Source: Armatimonas sp043757465
GTDB taxonomy: Bacteria > Armatimonadota > Armatimonadia > Armatimonadales > Armatimonadaceae
Assembly: GCF_043757465.1 (NCBI RefSeq)
Contig: NZ_JAYVPL010000075.1
Location: 76,158 to 140,157 of the forward strand
Length of the DNA stretch: 64,000 bases
Direction of reading: 5' to 3'
The first letter of the stretch is position 1. Each line of letters begins with the position of its first letter. Shown in pieces: positions 43,463 through 52,787 of the stretch. The notes below the pieces were generated by a model, which was not told the origin of the DNA, did no database searches, and saw only the letters and a program-made list of their open reading frames with translations. The translations under genes were made by a program, and so were the position numbers.

Positions 43463-44527
43463 TTAGTTGATGCGGATGAAGTGATCGGCCATCTTAAGGG
43501 AGATTGTCCCGTGTGTCATCACCGGGCGGTCAGGCATGTGGCAGGTAATGCACTTCTCTTTGGGGTTGACCGAGCAACTTTTTTTCGGGACGCTATGGCA
43601 CGAGACACAGATCGCCTCATAGCGCTTCGTCTCCTTCGAGACATTACTGTGCGGGCTATGACACGTCACACAGGTCAGCTTATTGGCGCTCTCTTTAAAA
43701 CAGCGGCTCTGGGCAAGACCGTAGGGCTGAAAGCGGTTGGTCATCTTCTTGGACGCGGTGGGCATCCCCGCGACATCGTCCTCGGTGCGATGACAGCGGC
43801 CACAGAGAGTGTTGAGCGCTGTGCCCGTTGCCCCCCGCAGCGACGAAATGGCGAGATTTTTTGGCTTTTTGTTTTTGCCTACGGGGCCCTCCTGCATGGC
43901 GGCGACGTGCTCGGCTCCGGGGCCGTGGCAAGACTCACAGCCCACGCCAAAGAAGCGCTTTTCTGGCAACAAAGAGGCCAGAGGCAGTGTGACCGCATGG
44001 CAGCTCAGGCACTGACGCGTCGCCTCCTCTTTGTGGATCGCGCTCCCTAGGCTCCGGGAAAGCTCCTCGATACCCGGGGTGAGGTGCCACTGTTTTTCGT
44101 GAGGGAAGTAGCTCTGCCGAATCTCCGCACTGGTCTGCTTGAAGACGGCCAGAAACGTGATGCCCGTCTTTCCTGAGCCAAGTGCGAGCTGAAGCGGTAG
44201 TGTCGAGGTGGCAGAGTGCGCCACCAGCCTGCCGTCCTCAACGGTGAAACGCCCCTCGCCGGGCACCACACCTGGTGCGGGCGCTAGCGTTCCGAGGTCT
44301 GCCACTGTCGCCTCCCGCAGAGTGGTGGCATGATTGCTCTGGTGGTGGCTCTCGAACTCACTCGCATGGCACGGCTGGCAGGCCGCCGTGCCCGCGTAGG
44401 GGGTCGGCTCTAAGAACACCGGCTCGGGTGCGACCACCGGCGGCGGCTTCTGTGGGGTGCAGGCCAGCGAGCCTAGAACCAGGAGCGGCAACAAAACACT
44501 CCAGCCTTTGGGGAGAGCAATGCGCAT
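43463..44527 (-). CDS. Seven-haem c-type cytochrome lipoprotein
   Basis: A 354-residue envelope protein. The signal peptide ends in a lipobox-like LGSLAC, followed by a Pro-rich tether. Seven CxxCH haem sites are visible: CQPCH, CLSCH, CESCH, CGRCH, CVTCH, CVSCH and CITCH, with extra His residues (ESHHQSNH) as distal ligands. The pattern resembles cytochrome c554-like/NrfA-related families. The start at 44527 is chosen for the signal peptide. It probably moves electrons across the envelope; partners are unclear. Confidence 0.87.
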   Translation of the reverse strand: MRIALPKGWSVLLPLLVLGSLACTPQKPPPVVAPEPVFLEPTPYAGTAACQPCHASEFESHHQSNHATTLREATVADLGTLAPAPGVVPGEGRFTVEDGRLVAHSATSTLPLQLALGSGKTGITFLAVFKQTSAEIRQSYFPHEKQWHLTPGIEELSRSLGSAIHKEEATRQCLSCHAVTLPLASLLPEKRFFGVGCESCHGPGAEHVAAMQEGPVGKNKKPKNLAISSLRGATGTALNTLCGRCHRTEDDVAGMPTASKKMTNRFQPYGLAQSRCFKESANKLTCVTCHSPHSNVSKETKRYEAICVSCHSVPKKSCSVNPKEKCITCHMPDRPVMTHGTISLKMADHFIRIN

Positions 44528-44537
44528 GATGGTACGG

Positions 44538-45758
44538 TTAACGCGGAATCTGCTTTCCCTCGCGCAGTGCCGGGAGCCACGCACTCCAGCAGCGTTTTTC
44601 ATAGGCTGCCTGGGAGTTGTTTTCGTTCTGGTGGCCCGCAACGGGAAGCAGTATCAGCTCTTTGTGACTCTGGATCTGATTCGCGGCGGCGATAATTCCC
44701 TCCGGCGGACAGGTCTCGTCAATCAAGCCGCAGCCGATCAGCACAGGGCACTTGATCCGCGACGCGAAGTTGGCAACATCGAAGTAGCGGCTGGCTTCGC
44801 GCACTTTATTTTTATCTTTGTTGCCTGCGTTATTGATCCACTGCGGCCAGCCGGGCGCACGTCCTATATCTGGGCCGAGCATATCGCAGCCCGCAGGAAC
44901 TGAGGCGAGGGCAGCCGTTACTTTCGGATGAAAGCCCGCTGTCATCAGCGCCTGCAAGCCGCCCTGGCTCCCGCCCATCACCACCAGCGTTTTGCCGTCC
45001 CAGTCTGGGTGCTCGGTCAAGTACTGCGCGGCGCGGTAGCAGGAGAGATACATCCGCAAGAAGTAGCTGGTCTCCGGGCTGTCGTTGCCAATAGCGGGGT
45101 AGTTATTCAGCGGCCCGCGACTCTGCCCCTCGTAGAACGCGGGCGGTTGGTCAATGGGAAGATCATGGGCCTCGATGTTGAGCGCCAGCCAGCCGTCGGC
45201 GGCGCGGTCCGTGACCCAGTTTTTGGGCAGGCCATAGACCCCGGCCCACTGGACAATTAAGAGCGCGGGAAGCTTTGTCTTTCCCGCCAGTTGCGCCGTG
45301 TGCCCCTGGATCTTCGTTCCCCGGATATTATCTAGGGTGAGCTTGGAGTACAGAACCCCTGCCTTGCCGGATATCCCACGCTCCAGCTTCGGGTTGGCGG
45401 GGATACGCTCCAGCTCCTTCACTTTCGCGGCCCAGAAAGCATCAAAATTAGCGGGGCGCTTCGCCGAGAGCATGACTTTCTCCGGCGCTGCGACGGCACC
45501 ACCCCGGCTGCGTGAGCCTTGCAGCACGAGCAGAAGTGCGCCCGGTTTTTCAAAGCGCGCCTCTACAGTGCCAACGCCCTTGGTAAGCGCTAAACTCCCC
45601 TTGCTCTGCTCCGTCAGGCCGCCTTTCTTGACAACATAGTCCACCTTTTCAGGGGGCATGCCCTCACCTACCCACACGATGCTCCAGCGAACCATCTCAC
45701 CCACTCTGTAGACACCATCGGCATGATCCGCTGTGACCATAAAACGCGCTGCTTGCAT
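44538..45758 (-). CDS. Acetyl xylan esterase/cephalosporin-C deacetylase-like hydrolase
   Basis: A 406-residue alpha/beta hydrolase of the AXE1 group. An N-terminal beta domain (about 1-110) precedes the hydrolase with the nucleophile Ser in VVMGGSQGGLQAL, Asp in IGCGLIDETCPP and His in LLPVAGHQNEN. No signal peptide is evident. It likely deacetylates sugars or short acetyl esters. It ends 11 bases before the haem protein start on the same strand. Confidence 0.86.
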   Translation of the reverse strand: MQAARFMVTADHADGVYRVGEMVRWSIVWVGEGMPPEKVDYVVKKGGLTEQSKGSLALTKGVGTVEARFEKPGALLLVLQGSRSRGGAVAAPEKVMLSAKRPANFDAFWAAKVKELERIPANPKLERGISGKAGVLYSKLTLDNIRGTKIQGHTAQLAGKTKLPALLIVQWAGVYGLPKNWVTDRAADGWLALNIEAHDLPIDQPPAFYEGQSRGPLNNYPAIGNDSPETSYFLRMYLSCYRAAQYLTEHPDWDGKTLVVMGGSQGGLQALMTAGFHPKVTAALASVPAGCDMLGPDIGRAPGWPQWINNAGNKDKNKVREASRYFDVANFASRIKCPVLIGCGLIDETCPPEGIIAAANQIQSHKELILLPVAGHQNENNSQAAYEKRCWSAWLPALREGKQIPR

Positions 45759-45779
45759 TGTATATTCCTTTGACTAGAC

Positions 45780-45813
45780 AAAAACAAAAGCCTTCTGATT
45801 TTACCAGAAGGCT
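45780..45813 (-). terminator. Terminator of tRNA-Gly
   Basis: Nine-base-pair stem AGCCTTCTG / CAGAAGGCT with a seven-base loop; on the minus strand it is followed by TTTTGTTTT. Confidence 0.85.
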
Positions 45814-45818
45814 TTGAG

Positions 45819-45890
45819 AGCGGGAGACGAGACTCGAACTCGCGACATTTTGCTTGGGAAGCAAACGCTCTACCACTGAACTACTCCCGC
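45819..45890 (-). tRNA. tRNA-Gly (anticodon CCC)
   Basis: Cloverleaf of 72 bases. Acceptor GCGGGAG/CTCCCGC, anticodon stem TTTGC/GCAAA with loop TTCCCAA, T loop GAGTTCGAGTCTC. Discriminator T, no encoded CCA. Reads GGG codons. Confidence 0.95.
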
Positions 45891-45900
45891 AGCGCCTACG

Positions 45901-45929
45901 ATTCTATCGGGTTTTCGCTGGGTGTGCAA
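45901..45929 (-). promoter_or_regulatory. Promoter of tRNA-Gly
   Basis: -35 TTGCAC (45924-45929), 17-base spacer, -10 TAGAAT (45901-45906) preceded by CGA, as at the other two tRNA genes. Confidence 0.75.
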
Positions 45930-45932
45930 GGC

Positions 45933-46492
45933 TCAATAGGCCCGCTTGCCAGTCCATTCTCTCGTGGGGTCTTCGTCGCCGCTGCCCCACTTTCCCGTGA
46001 ACGACTCGCCATCGTCGCTGAGGACAAACCAGCCTTGTCCCCCGGAAGAGCCATGCTCCGTCCAAGTAAACGTCAGCCGGTCTCCGATCAGTATTCCCTC
46101 GATTACTCCTTCACTGGACGGATAGCTACCCGTGACACGGTTGCCATGAATCTCCAGGGTGAGCTCGCCAAACGTAGCACTCCACTTCCCAGAAAAAGTT
46201 CTTGTGCCGCGTCGCGTGAGCAGATAGACCGGTTGGAGCTTTAGCGCGTCTTTGACGGACTGGGCAGGGCCATCGGGAAGCTGCGTGGCCAATATCTCGG
46301 ACTTACCTTCCTGCACCGCCCCGACTTTTCCATAGAGCTGTGCCAGGCTGAGGGCATACTTGACGACATCATCGCCGCTCCAGCGCTTGCCACGGGGCGG
46401 CACCACCCGCGCCCCAGCGTTTCCAGAGCACGCACACTGGCAGGAGCCTGTTCCTGCTGGATCACAATCGGCGGAACGAGAGGAAGCATCAT
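45933..46492 (-). pseudogene. Frameshifted small beta-barrel-like protein gene
   Basis: Two frames are needed for a sensible product. The start MMLPLVPPIVIQQEQAP (with GAGG upstream) lies in one frame. From about 46,420 on the coding frame shifts by one to ARVVPPRGKRWSGDDVVKYALSLAQLYGK and runs to a beta-rich end (TFSGKWSATFGELTLEIHG, FTWTEHGSSGGQGWFVLSDDGE, FTGKWGSGDEDPTREW). The shift falls in a GGGGCGCGGG run. The C-terminal half looks like a small barrel of unknown function. Either a decayed gene or a homopolymer sequence error. Confidence 0.5.
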
Positions 46493-46498
46493 AGAACC

Positions 46499-47538
46499 TC
46501 ATTTAAGCACGGTGAGAGTCAGAATTGTACTGGAAGGTAGGTTCACCGGAAGTGCCCAGGAGACCTCCAGCACTTTGCCGAAGTGCGTGTCCGTAACCAC
46601 AGCCATGCTCTTCTCTCCCAGTGCCGTCTCCAGCTTGACCCGGAGTCCATTGAGGTTCCAGGTCGCGCCACCGAGTGCGCAGTCCGGTGCATGCATGAGT
46701 AAGCGCAGGCGCTCGCCGCTGCGCTTGGGGAGCTGTATTTGACATGGGGACATAGGCCCACTCAAAGCTACGGTTGTGCCAGTCCGACGGTGCGGGCGCA
46801 GTTTTTTTGTCCTGGGTGAGCAAGAAGATCGCTACGCCTGTGATCGCCGTGTACTGCACCATGTCCATACCGTAGGCGCGGGTGAACGGCCCACAGAGAT
46901 TGCGAAGGCCCGCGTGGTAGAGCGTCGCCGTGTCGCGCCAGACCCATCGCGTCCACGCCGCCGTAGGTGGGGGAGTTGTCCTCGGTGAAGGTGCGGAAGC
47001 GATTGAAGAGATCGGTGACTTGCTTTGCTTTCTCTGCCCCCTTTGCCGCGATCTCCGGCTTGGTAAGTCTTGCACCAACCCACTCCTGTAAAAACGCACT
47101 CATCAAGGCGATATTGGTGTACTCCGGCGAGACATTGCGGTGGACATCACCGTCGGCAGCTACCAATAGCGCGGCATCTATCTTCTCGATCAGCGCCTTG
47201 GGCAGGAGCTTGCCGTAGCGCTCCCGTGCCACAATCAGCCCCACCCCGATAAACTCGCGCCAGTTGTGGTCCAGCTTGCGATCTTTCTGGCTCGTGCTCC
47301 CCGGCCAGACCCCGTACCACTCGCCGGGCTCGCGCTTCTGTAAGCCCACCAGCGCCTCCAGCACCGCCGCCGCCCGCGCCGCATCGCTCTGTTGGTTGCG
47401 GATCAGCAATCCCACTGCCAAGTACACCGCCGAGCGAGTGCCCTTCTGGCCTAAAAACGCCTGCGTCTGCGCGGGAGTCCACACCGCGCCAGGAGCGGGG
47501 AGAAGGAAATCTAAAAGCTCAGCTTCGAGTTGTGTCAT
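46499..47538 (-). pseudogene. Frameshifted gene of unknown family
   Basis: A product of about 345 residues can be followed through three frames. It starts MTQLEAELLDFLLPAPGAVW at 47538 with TATAAT six bases upstream. It continues through VHRNVSPEYTNIALMSAFLQ to NSPTYGGVDA, shifts near 46,955 to WVWRDTATLYHAGLRNLCGP...GMDMVQYTAITG, and shifts again near 46,750 to CQIQLPKRSGERLRLLMHAP to the stop. The helical, Trp/His-rich centre suggests an (alpha/alpha) toroid such as a lyase, but I do not recognise it. The neighbour downstream is also frameshifted, so decay of the pair is likely, though sequence error is possible. Confidence 0.5.
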
Positions 47539-47544
47539 GGCATT

Positions 47545-47550
47545 ATTATA
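47545..47550 (-). promoter_or_regulatory. -10 box of leaderless promoter (frameshifted gene)
   Basis: TATAAT six bases before the ATG at 47538. Confidence 0.5.
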
Positions 47551-47586
47551 GTGGATTCCGGTGGCACCGACGAGACATACAAGAAA

Positions 47587-47970
47587 TCAGAGTAGTGGGA
47601 CAGGGTAGTTCTGAATGGCATGATCATCGGTTATTAGGGTGAGCCCATAGTGGAGAGCCTGGCTGATGAGCATACGGTCGAAGGGATCGCGATGCAGATC
47701 TGGAAGTTGGATAAGATGTCGTACACAGCCCTCCTCCAAGGGAAGCGTTGCAATACTGTGTAGCTGGCGCTGGGTTGGAAGATAGATTTCAGGAGACTGT
47801 GGTAAGGGGAGCTTGCCGAGTTTGTATTTGATCGTAATTTCCCAGATAGACACAACGCTCAGGAAAGTACCGTTGCTGCCATCTTCGATGGCAAGTCGCG
47901 CTTTTACAGAGAGCTGCGGATCATTTGTGATAAGCCAGAGAAAAATGTGCGTGTCGAGAAGCAGCTTCAT
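47587..47970 (-). CDS. PIN-domain toxin (VapC-like)
   Basis: A 127-residue PIN-domain ribonuclease. Acidic residues are Asp6 in KLLLDTHIFLW, Glu in SVVSIWEITIKYKLG, and the Asp pair in HRDPFDRMLISQA and LITDDHAI. The pattern matches toxins of the type paired with DUF2281 antitoxins. ATGA overlap with the antitoxin gene upstream indicates a coupled toxin-antitoxin pair. Confidence 0.88.
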   Translation of the reverse strand: MKLLLDTHIFLWLITNDPQLSVKARLAIEDGSNGTFLSVVSIWEITIKYKLGKLPLPQSPEIYLPTQRQLHSIATLPLEEGCVRHLIQLPDLHRDPFDRMLISQALHYGLTLITDDHAIQNYPVPLL

Positions 47971-48194
47971 TTGCCCTCAAACGCATCCAGAAGTTCGTCG
48001 GGGAGGGGATCGTTAAAGTCTGCGGGAACGACAAACTGGCCCTCTGCCAAGCCGATAGGGCGCTTTTTCCGAGAAGGAATAGCTGGTTCCGAGTCTTGCT
48101 TCAGGCTACTCAGAATCAACGCAGCGAGTTCAATCCGCTCATCGTGAGAGAGCTGTTTGATTTCGTTACCATAGCGTTCGACAACATTTACCAT
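47967..48194 (-). CDS. Antitoxin (DUF2281-like)
   Basis: A 75-residue protein. The C-terminal GQFVVPADFNDPLPDELLDAF matches the conserved toxin-binding tail of DUF2281 antitoxins. The N-terminal part is helical, without a clear DNA-binding motif. GAGGTG lies seven bases before the ATG, and a TAAAAT box lies further upstream. It neutralises the PIN toxin encoded next. Confidence 0.82.
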   Translation of the reverse strand: MVNVVERYGNEIKQLSHDERIELAALILSSLKQDSEPAIPSRKKRPIGLAEGQFVVPADFNDPLPDELLDAFEGK

Positions 48195-48221
48195 TTCGTT
48201 ACACCTCGTGTATTTTATCGC

Positions 48222-51200
48222 TTACTCCACCCAGGCTTTTTGGTGACCGCCTCCGAGCATTCTTCTAATTTGCTCGATCAGGCCCTCGTCGGGGTCTACG
48301 AGGATGGGGGTTTTGATGAGATACTCGCCGCTGGGGGTCTCGGCGTGCACCACTAAGGGCGAGCCGCCATCTTTGCTAGTGAACATCTCTTTGACCATGT
48401 GCAGGAGCGTGCGGTTGTTGGGGTCAATGCGCACATGGACGGTGCGCGGGCGGGCGTCGGCGGCCATGGCATTCTCGACAATGCGCTCGATCTTATCGGC
48501 GATCAGCTCGATCTGGACGTTCTTATCGGCGGCGGCAGGCTCCGCGCCTTCTTCGGGTACTTCATTCTTTAAGATGCGCTCCCGGTGCTGGGCGCGGCCA
48601 ATGATCGCGACCACGGAGTTGACGATGCAGTACTTGCCCCACTCGGCGGCGCACTTGGGAAAGAGGGTCACGCTCACCGAGCCGGTGGTGTCCTCAAGCG
48701 TCACAAAGAGCATCGCACTGCCGGTCTTGGTGTACTTGGTGCGCACTTCGGTGATCATCCCACCCACGGTCACCTGCTGATTGGGCGTGCTCTCACTGAT
48801 CTGATCCGCGCGCCACGCGCGCCACTTGCGGCGCAGCTCGGGCTCAAACGGCTTGACAGGGTGCTCGGTGAGGTAGAGGCCGAGCAGCTCTTTCTCCCAG
48901 CCCAGCCAGACCCCGCGGGGGTGATCCGGCACATTGGGCAGGGGCTGCACGGACTCCACCGACGCGGCGTCGTCACCCGCATCGTCGCCCCAGAGCGAGA
49001 TCAGCCCCGCTTTTGCATCTTTGGCCCCACGTGCTGCCGCCGCGACGGCATCGTCGAGTGTCTCCATCAGCGCCCTTCGGTTGGGGTGGATACTCTTAAA
49101 CGTCCCGGCTTTAATCAGCATCTCGATCACCGATTTCGACGTGAGACCCTCCGCAAAAACTCGGGTGCAGAAGTCTGGGAGGCTGATAAACTTGCCACCT
49201 TTCGTGCGTGCCTGTAAGATCGTCTCGATGGGGGACTTGCCGATATTCTTGATCGCCAGGAGCCCAAAGCGAATCGCACCTTGATATTTTTTCTTATCGG
49301 TGGGTTCGCGCACCGTGAAGTCGGCGTCGGACTCGTTGACATCGGGGGGGAGAATCTCAATGCCAAGACGCTCGCACTCCTCCAGCGTATTGACCACTTT
49401 CTCGGTCTTGTCCACATAGGCCGCCATCAGCGCCGCCAGATACTCGGCGGTGTAGTTGGCCTTCATGTAGGCCGTTTGGTAGGCGACCATGGCGTAACAC
49501 GCGGCGTGGCTGTTGTGAGAGACGATTCGGTTGGCGATAAAGTTTTTCGGGCCGCCTTCTGCCATCTCGATATCATAGGTTTCCCCGATTCCGCATGGCA
49601 AAATAGAGATAATCGGATCGCCATTTTCCGCGTGGTCAAGCTGAAGATGTCGCGCAATCATCGTGCGAAAGTCTTCGGGAGTGACAACAATATAGGGCAG
49701 CTCATTGTATTTCATCGCGAAGTACGAATCTACTCGATCCATGCCATCCATCTCCCAGTAGATGCCTCCAAAGTAGAAATCACACATGCGTCCATTTGGT
49801 AGGACTTTATGCATCTCAAAAGAAATATGTTGTTCGATGAGCCACTCACACATAGCTCGCTCTGGCGTGCTGGCACACCACATTCCGTTGGAGGCAATAG
49901 AGCAGTGACCGTAGCCAGGACCTGTATCATAAGCGGCTCGAACATTGGCAAGAGATTTCTGAAGCAGATTTTTGCGCCACTCAGGATCATTTTCATGGAG
50001 CCATTTCTGGCGAGCGATTGCTACGGGGCTAAGCTTTGCGATATTTTGACGTATCTCAGGATGAAGTGCATGAACCCGTTGCATATGCATGACTTTTTCC
50101 TCAAGCGAGCGAGAGGCTTGATAGGCACGCATTCGTTTGCTAGTGTGGGTACGTTGCTCCGGTGTCTGGACAAAGTGTTGCATGGTTTGCCGCCGGGCCT
50201 CTCGTTGGCGCTCAGTAATCTTTCGCGGCTGAACCATCAGCTCACTTCCAACTGCCAGCTCTGCGACTTTCTGATAGCCCTCTGTGGTGAGGAAGCGGTG
50301 CTCTTGTGTGGCTTTGACAACACGTCCCCCTTGGGTTCGTATCTCAAAAAGAGGCTTACGTCCTGTTTTTACAATTTTAGAAACGGTATGAGGGCGTATC
50401 ACGCCATCTTCCCACATGGAAAGAATCTCCGTTGGTTGTATCTCAAATGCACGTGAAATATGTATCCGACTGCCATCGGGAAGATAGATATAAGTTTTAG
50501 AATGTAGACAACCATTAAATGCGTAGCCCGCGAACGGCTCGATGTCGGCGAAGATCTTCTCGGCGGACTTGTTGCTTACGCCGCGCTCTTTGGCTCCCTC
50601 CATGAAGATGCCTTTTTGCTTGTCCATGTAGGATTTTTGTTTCTTCCCCATGGCGCGGCGCAGCAAGTCGGCCTGGCCCAGCGAGAGCCCGCCGACAGCC
50701 TGGACAATTTTTAACACCTGGTCTTGATAGACAATCACCCCGTAGGTCTCTTTTAAGATCGGCTCCAGAAGCGCGTGCTCGTACTCAATCTTATCGGGGT
50801 CGAACTTGGACTGGATAAAGCGGGGGATGTGCGCCAGCGGCCCCGGACGATACAGCGCCACCATCGCGGAGAGCTCTTTGACGGAGTTGGGCTTTAGCTC
50901 CACAATGTACTTGCGCATCCCCGACGACTCCAACTGAAAGACCCCCGTGGTCTCGCCCCGCCCGAGCATGTCGTAGGCTTTCTTCGCCCGAGGCTCCTCG
51001 TAGTGCAGCGGAATATCCCAGACATCCACCGTCTCGCCGCGTGTCTGCTGAATGAGCTTTACGGCGCGGCTCAGGATCGAGAGGTTGACGAGGCCCAGAA
51101 AGTCCATCTTCAGAAGCCCGATGGCCTCCAGCGAGCTATGTGGGTACTGCGTGGCTAGGGAGCCGTCGTTGAGCTTGCGCAGCGGCGTGTACTCCACCAG

Positions 51201-52775
51201 CGGCCTGTCTGCGATCATCACCCCGGCGGCATGGACAGACTCATTGCGCGTGATGCCCTCGATGCGCTTGGCCGTGTCAATGAGTTTGTGGGCCAGCTCC
51301 TCGCTCTCGTAGGCCGCAACCATCTCCGGGTTGCCAGGGTAGTCTTTCTCCGGCCAGCCGTGCATGGCGCGGGTGATAGAGATTCCCAGCGGCAGGGCGG
51401 GGATCATACGGGCAATTCTGTCCACATCCGGCAGAGGCATCGCGAGCGCACGGCCCGCATCACGGAGCGCCGCTTTGGCCCCGAGCGTCCCAAACGTGGT
51501 GATGTAGCTGACGTTGTCTTTGCCGTACTGCTGGGTCACGTGCTCGATCACCTCGGCGCGGCGCGTGTCCTCAAAGTCCATGTCAATATCGGGCATCTGC
51601 ACGCGCTCGGGGTTCAAGAAGCGCTCAAATGTTAAGTTGTACTCAATCGGATCAAGATCCGTAATACCTAAGCAGTAGCTTGCCAGCGAGCCCGCCGCCG
51701 AGCCGCGAACGCCAAAGAAAATCCCGCTCTGCCGCGCGTGTTGGGCGATGTCGCGCACAATTAAGAAGTACTGCGCAAAGCCGGTTTTCTCAATAATATC
51801 CAGCTCGTAGCTCAGGCGCTCTTTATGCTCCATCTCGTTCTTGGGCAGGCGGCGTTCTAGTCCCTCCCAGCACATACGGGTTATCGTGGTCTGGGCATCG
51901 CTGCCGGGGTCTACACCAACCACGGGCATGGGGGCGCGCCCCACTTCGATCTCAAAGTTAACTTTCTCGGCTACCTCTAGCGTGTTCTCGATAGCATCGG
52001 GGGCGAAGTGCTCAAACTCGCCCATCATCTCGGCGTAGGTTTTCAAGTAAAATTCACGCGGCTCGTAGCGCATGCGCTTGGGATCGTTTACCGTGGTGCC
52101 CGTCTGGATACAGATCAGCACATCGTGCGGGTCGGCGTCCTCGGCCTTGAGATAGTGGCTGTCGTTGGTCGCCACCATCTTGATGCCCATCTCGCGGCTG
52201 ATGCGCTTGACATCGGCATTCACATCCCACTGCCCATTGGCGTGATGGCCTTGCACTTCTAAGTAAAAATCGTCTTTGAAGACCTCACGGTACCATGCAG
52301 CGACGTTTTTAGCGTCCTCGTAGCTCTGCTTCATGATCGCCTGCGCCAGCTCGCCACCCATGCACGCCGAGCAGATAATCAGTCCCTCGGAGTACTCGGC
52401 AAGCAGCTCTTTGTCCACACGTGGTTTGTAGTAAAAACCCTCCAGCGACGCCAGCGTCACCAGCTTCATGAGATTTTTATAGCCCGTCTCGTTCTTGGCG
52501 ATCGCCACCAAGTGATGATTACCATCGCGCTTCGGGTCGCGGTCTTTGCGCCCCCGGGTCGCCACGTAGAGTTCACTTCCGATCAGCGGCTTTATTCCCG
52601 CCGCGCGCGCCGCCGTGTAGAACTCAAACGACCCGTACATCACGCCATGGTCGGTGAGGGCCAGCGCGGGCATCTCCATCTCCACGGCGTATTTAACCAT
52701 CTCTTTTATCTTGGAAGCGCCGTCAAGAAGCGAAAACTCGGAATGGTTGTGAAGGTGAACAAACGGGGTGGACAT
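48222..52775 (-). CDS. dnaE: DNA polymerase III alpha subunit with intein
   Basis: A 1,517-residue precursor: 1,184 residues of replicative polymerase plus a 333-residue intein. The PHP domain starts FVHLHNHSEFSLLDGASKI; polymerase signatures include GVRGSAAGSLASYCLGITDL and MPDIDMDFED with catalytic Asp residues. The thumb, HhH and OB-fold (VTVGGMITEVRTKYTKTGSAMLFVTLED) parts follow. The intein splits FAGYAFNG from SHAACYAMVAYQTAYMK. ATG at 52775 has TATAAT six bases upstream (52782-52787). It has no polC-like exonuclease domain. Replication depends on correct splicing. Confidence 0.97.
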   Translation of the reverse strand: MSTPFVHLHNHSEFSLLDGASKIKEMVKYAVEMEMPALALTDHGVMYGSFEFYTAARAAGIKPLIGSELYVATRGRKDRDPKRDGNHHLVAIAKNETGYKNLMKLVTLASLEGFYYKPRVDKELLAEYSEGLIICSACMGGELAQAIMKQSYEDAKNVAAWYREVFKDDFYLEVQGHHANGQWDVNADVKRISREMGIKMVATNDSHYLKAEDADPHDVLICIQTGTTVNDPKRMRYEPREFYLKTYAEMMGEFEHFAPDAIENTLEVAEKVNFEIEVGRAPMPVVGVDPGSDAQTTITRMCWEGLERRLPKNEMEHKERLSYELDIIEKTGFAQYFLIVRDIAQHARQSGIFFGVRGSAAGSLASYCLGITDLDPIEYNLTFERFLNPERVQMPDIDMDFEDTRRAEVIEHVTQQYGKDNVSYITTFGTLGAKAALRDAGRALAMPLPDVDRIARMIPALPLGISITRAMHGWPEKDYPGNPEMVAAYESEELAHKLIDTAKRIEGITRNESVHAAGVMIADRPLVEYTPLRKLNDGSLATQYPHSSLEAIGLLKMDFLGLVNLSILSRAVKLIQQTRGETVDVWDIPLHYEEPRAKKAYDMLGRGETTGVFQLESSGMRKYIVELKPNSVKELSAMVALYRPGPLAHIPRFIQSKFDPDKIEYEHALLEPILKETYGVIVYQDQVLKIVQAVGGLSLGQADLLRRAMGKKQKSYMDKQKGIFMEGAKERGVSNKSAEKIFADIEPFAGYAFNGCLHSKTYIYLPDGSRIHISRAFEIQPTEILSMWEDGVIRPHTVSKIVKTGRKPLFEIRTQGGRVVKATQEHRFLTTEGYQKVAELAVGSELMVQPRKITERQREARRQTMQHFVQTPEQRTHTSKRMRAYQASRSLEEKVMHMQRVHALHPEIRQNIAKLSPVAIARQKWLHENDPEWRKNLLQKSLANVRAAYDTGPGYGHCSIASNGMWCASTPERAMCEWLIEQHISFEMHKVLPNGRMCDFYFGGIYWEMDGMDRVDSYFAMKYNELPYIVVTPEDFRTMIARHLQLDHAENGDPIISILPCGIGETYDIEMAEGGPKNFIANRIVSHNSHAACYAMVAYQTAYMKANYTAEYLAALMAAYVDKTEKVVNTLEECERLGIEILPPDVNESDADFTVREPTDKKKYQGAIRFGLLAIKNIGKSPIETILQARTKGGKFISLPDFCTRVFAEGLTSKSVIEMLIKAGTFKSIHPNRRALMETLDDAVAAAARGAKDAKAGLISLWGDDAGDDAASVESVQPLPNVPDHPRGVWLGWEKELLGLYLTEHPVKPFEPELRRKWRAWRADQISESTPNQQVTVGGMITEVRTKYTKTGSAMLFVTLEDTTGSVSVTLFPKCAAEWGKYCIVNSVVAIIGRAQHRERILKNEVPEEGAEPAAADKNVQIELIADKIERIVENAMAADARPRTVHVRIDPNNRTLLHMVKEMFTSKDGGSPLVVHAETPSGEYLIKTPILVDPDEGLIEQIRRMLGGGHQKAWVE
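49512..50510 (-). mobile_element. DnaE intein with PD-(D/E)XK-like endonuclease region
   Basis: Residues 756-1088 of the precursor. Splicing block A starts with Cys1 (CLHSKTYIYLPDG). Block B is VKATQEHRFLT with Thr68 and His71. Blocks F and G are ETYDIEMAEGG...NFIAN and RIVSHN, with penultimate His332 and Asn333; the +1 extein residue is Ser. Between the Hint halves (about residues 97-305) lies a basic NUMOD-like stretch (ITERQREARRQTMQHFV) and then STPERAMCEWLIEQ, CDFYFGGIYWEMDG: Glu218, Asp244, Glu253 and Asp255 in a PD-(D/E)XK-like order. No LAGLIDADG motif is seen. The DNA is AT-richer than the host gene, a sign of transfer. Confidence 0.88.
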
Positions 52776-52781
52776 GCGGCC

Positions 52782-52787
52782 ATTATA
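52782..52787 (-). promoter_or_regulatory. -10 box of leaderless dnaE promoter
   Basis: TATAAT exactly six bases before the dnaE ATG (GGTATAATGGCCGC then ATG). No good -35 box was found. Confidence 0.6.
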
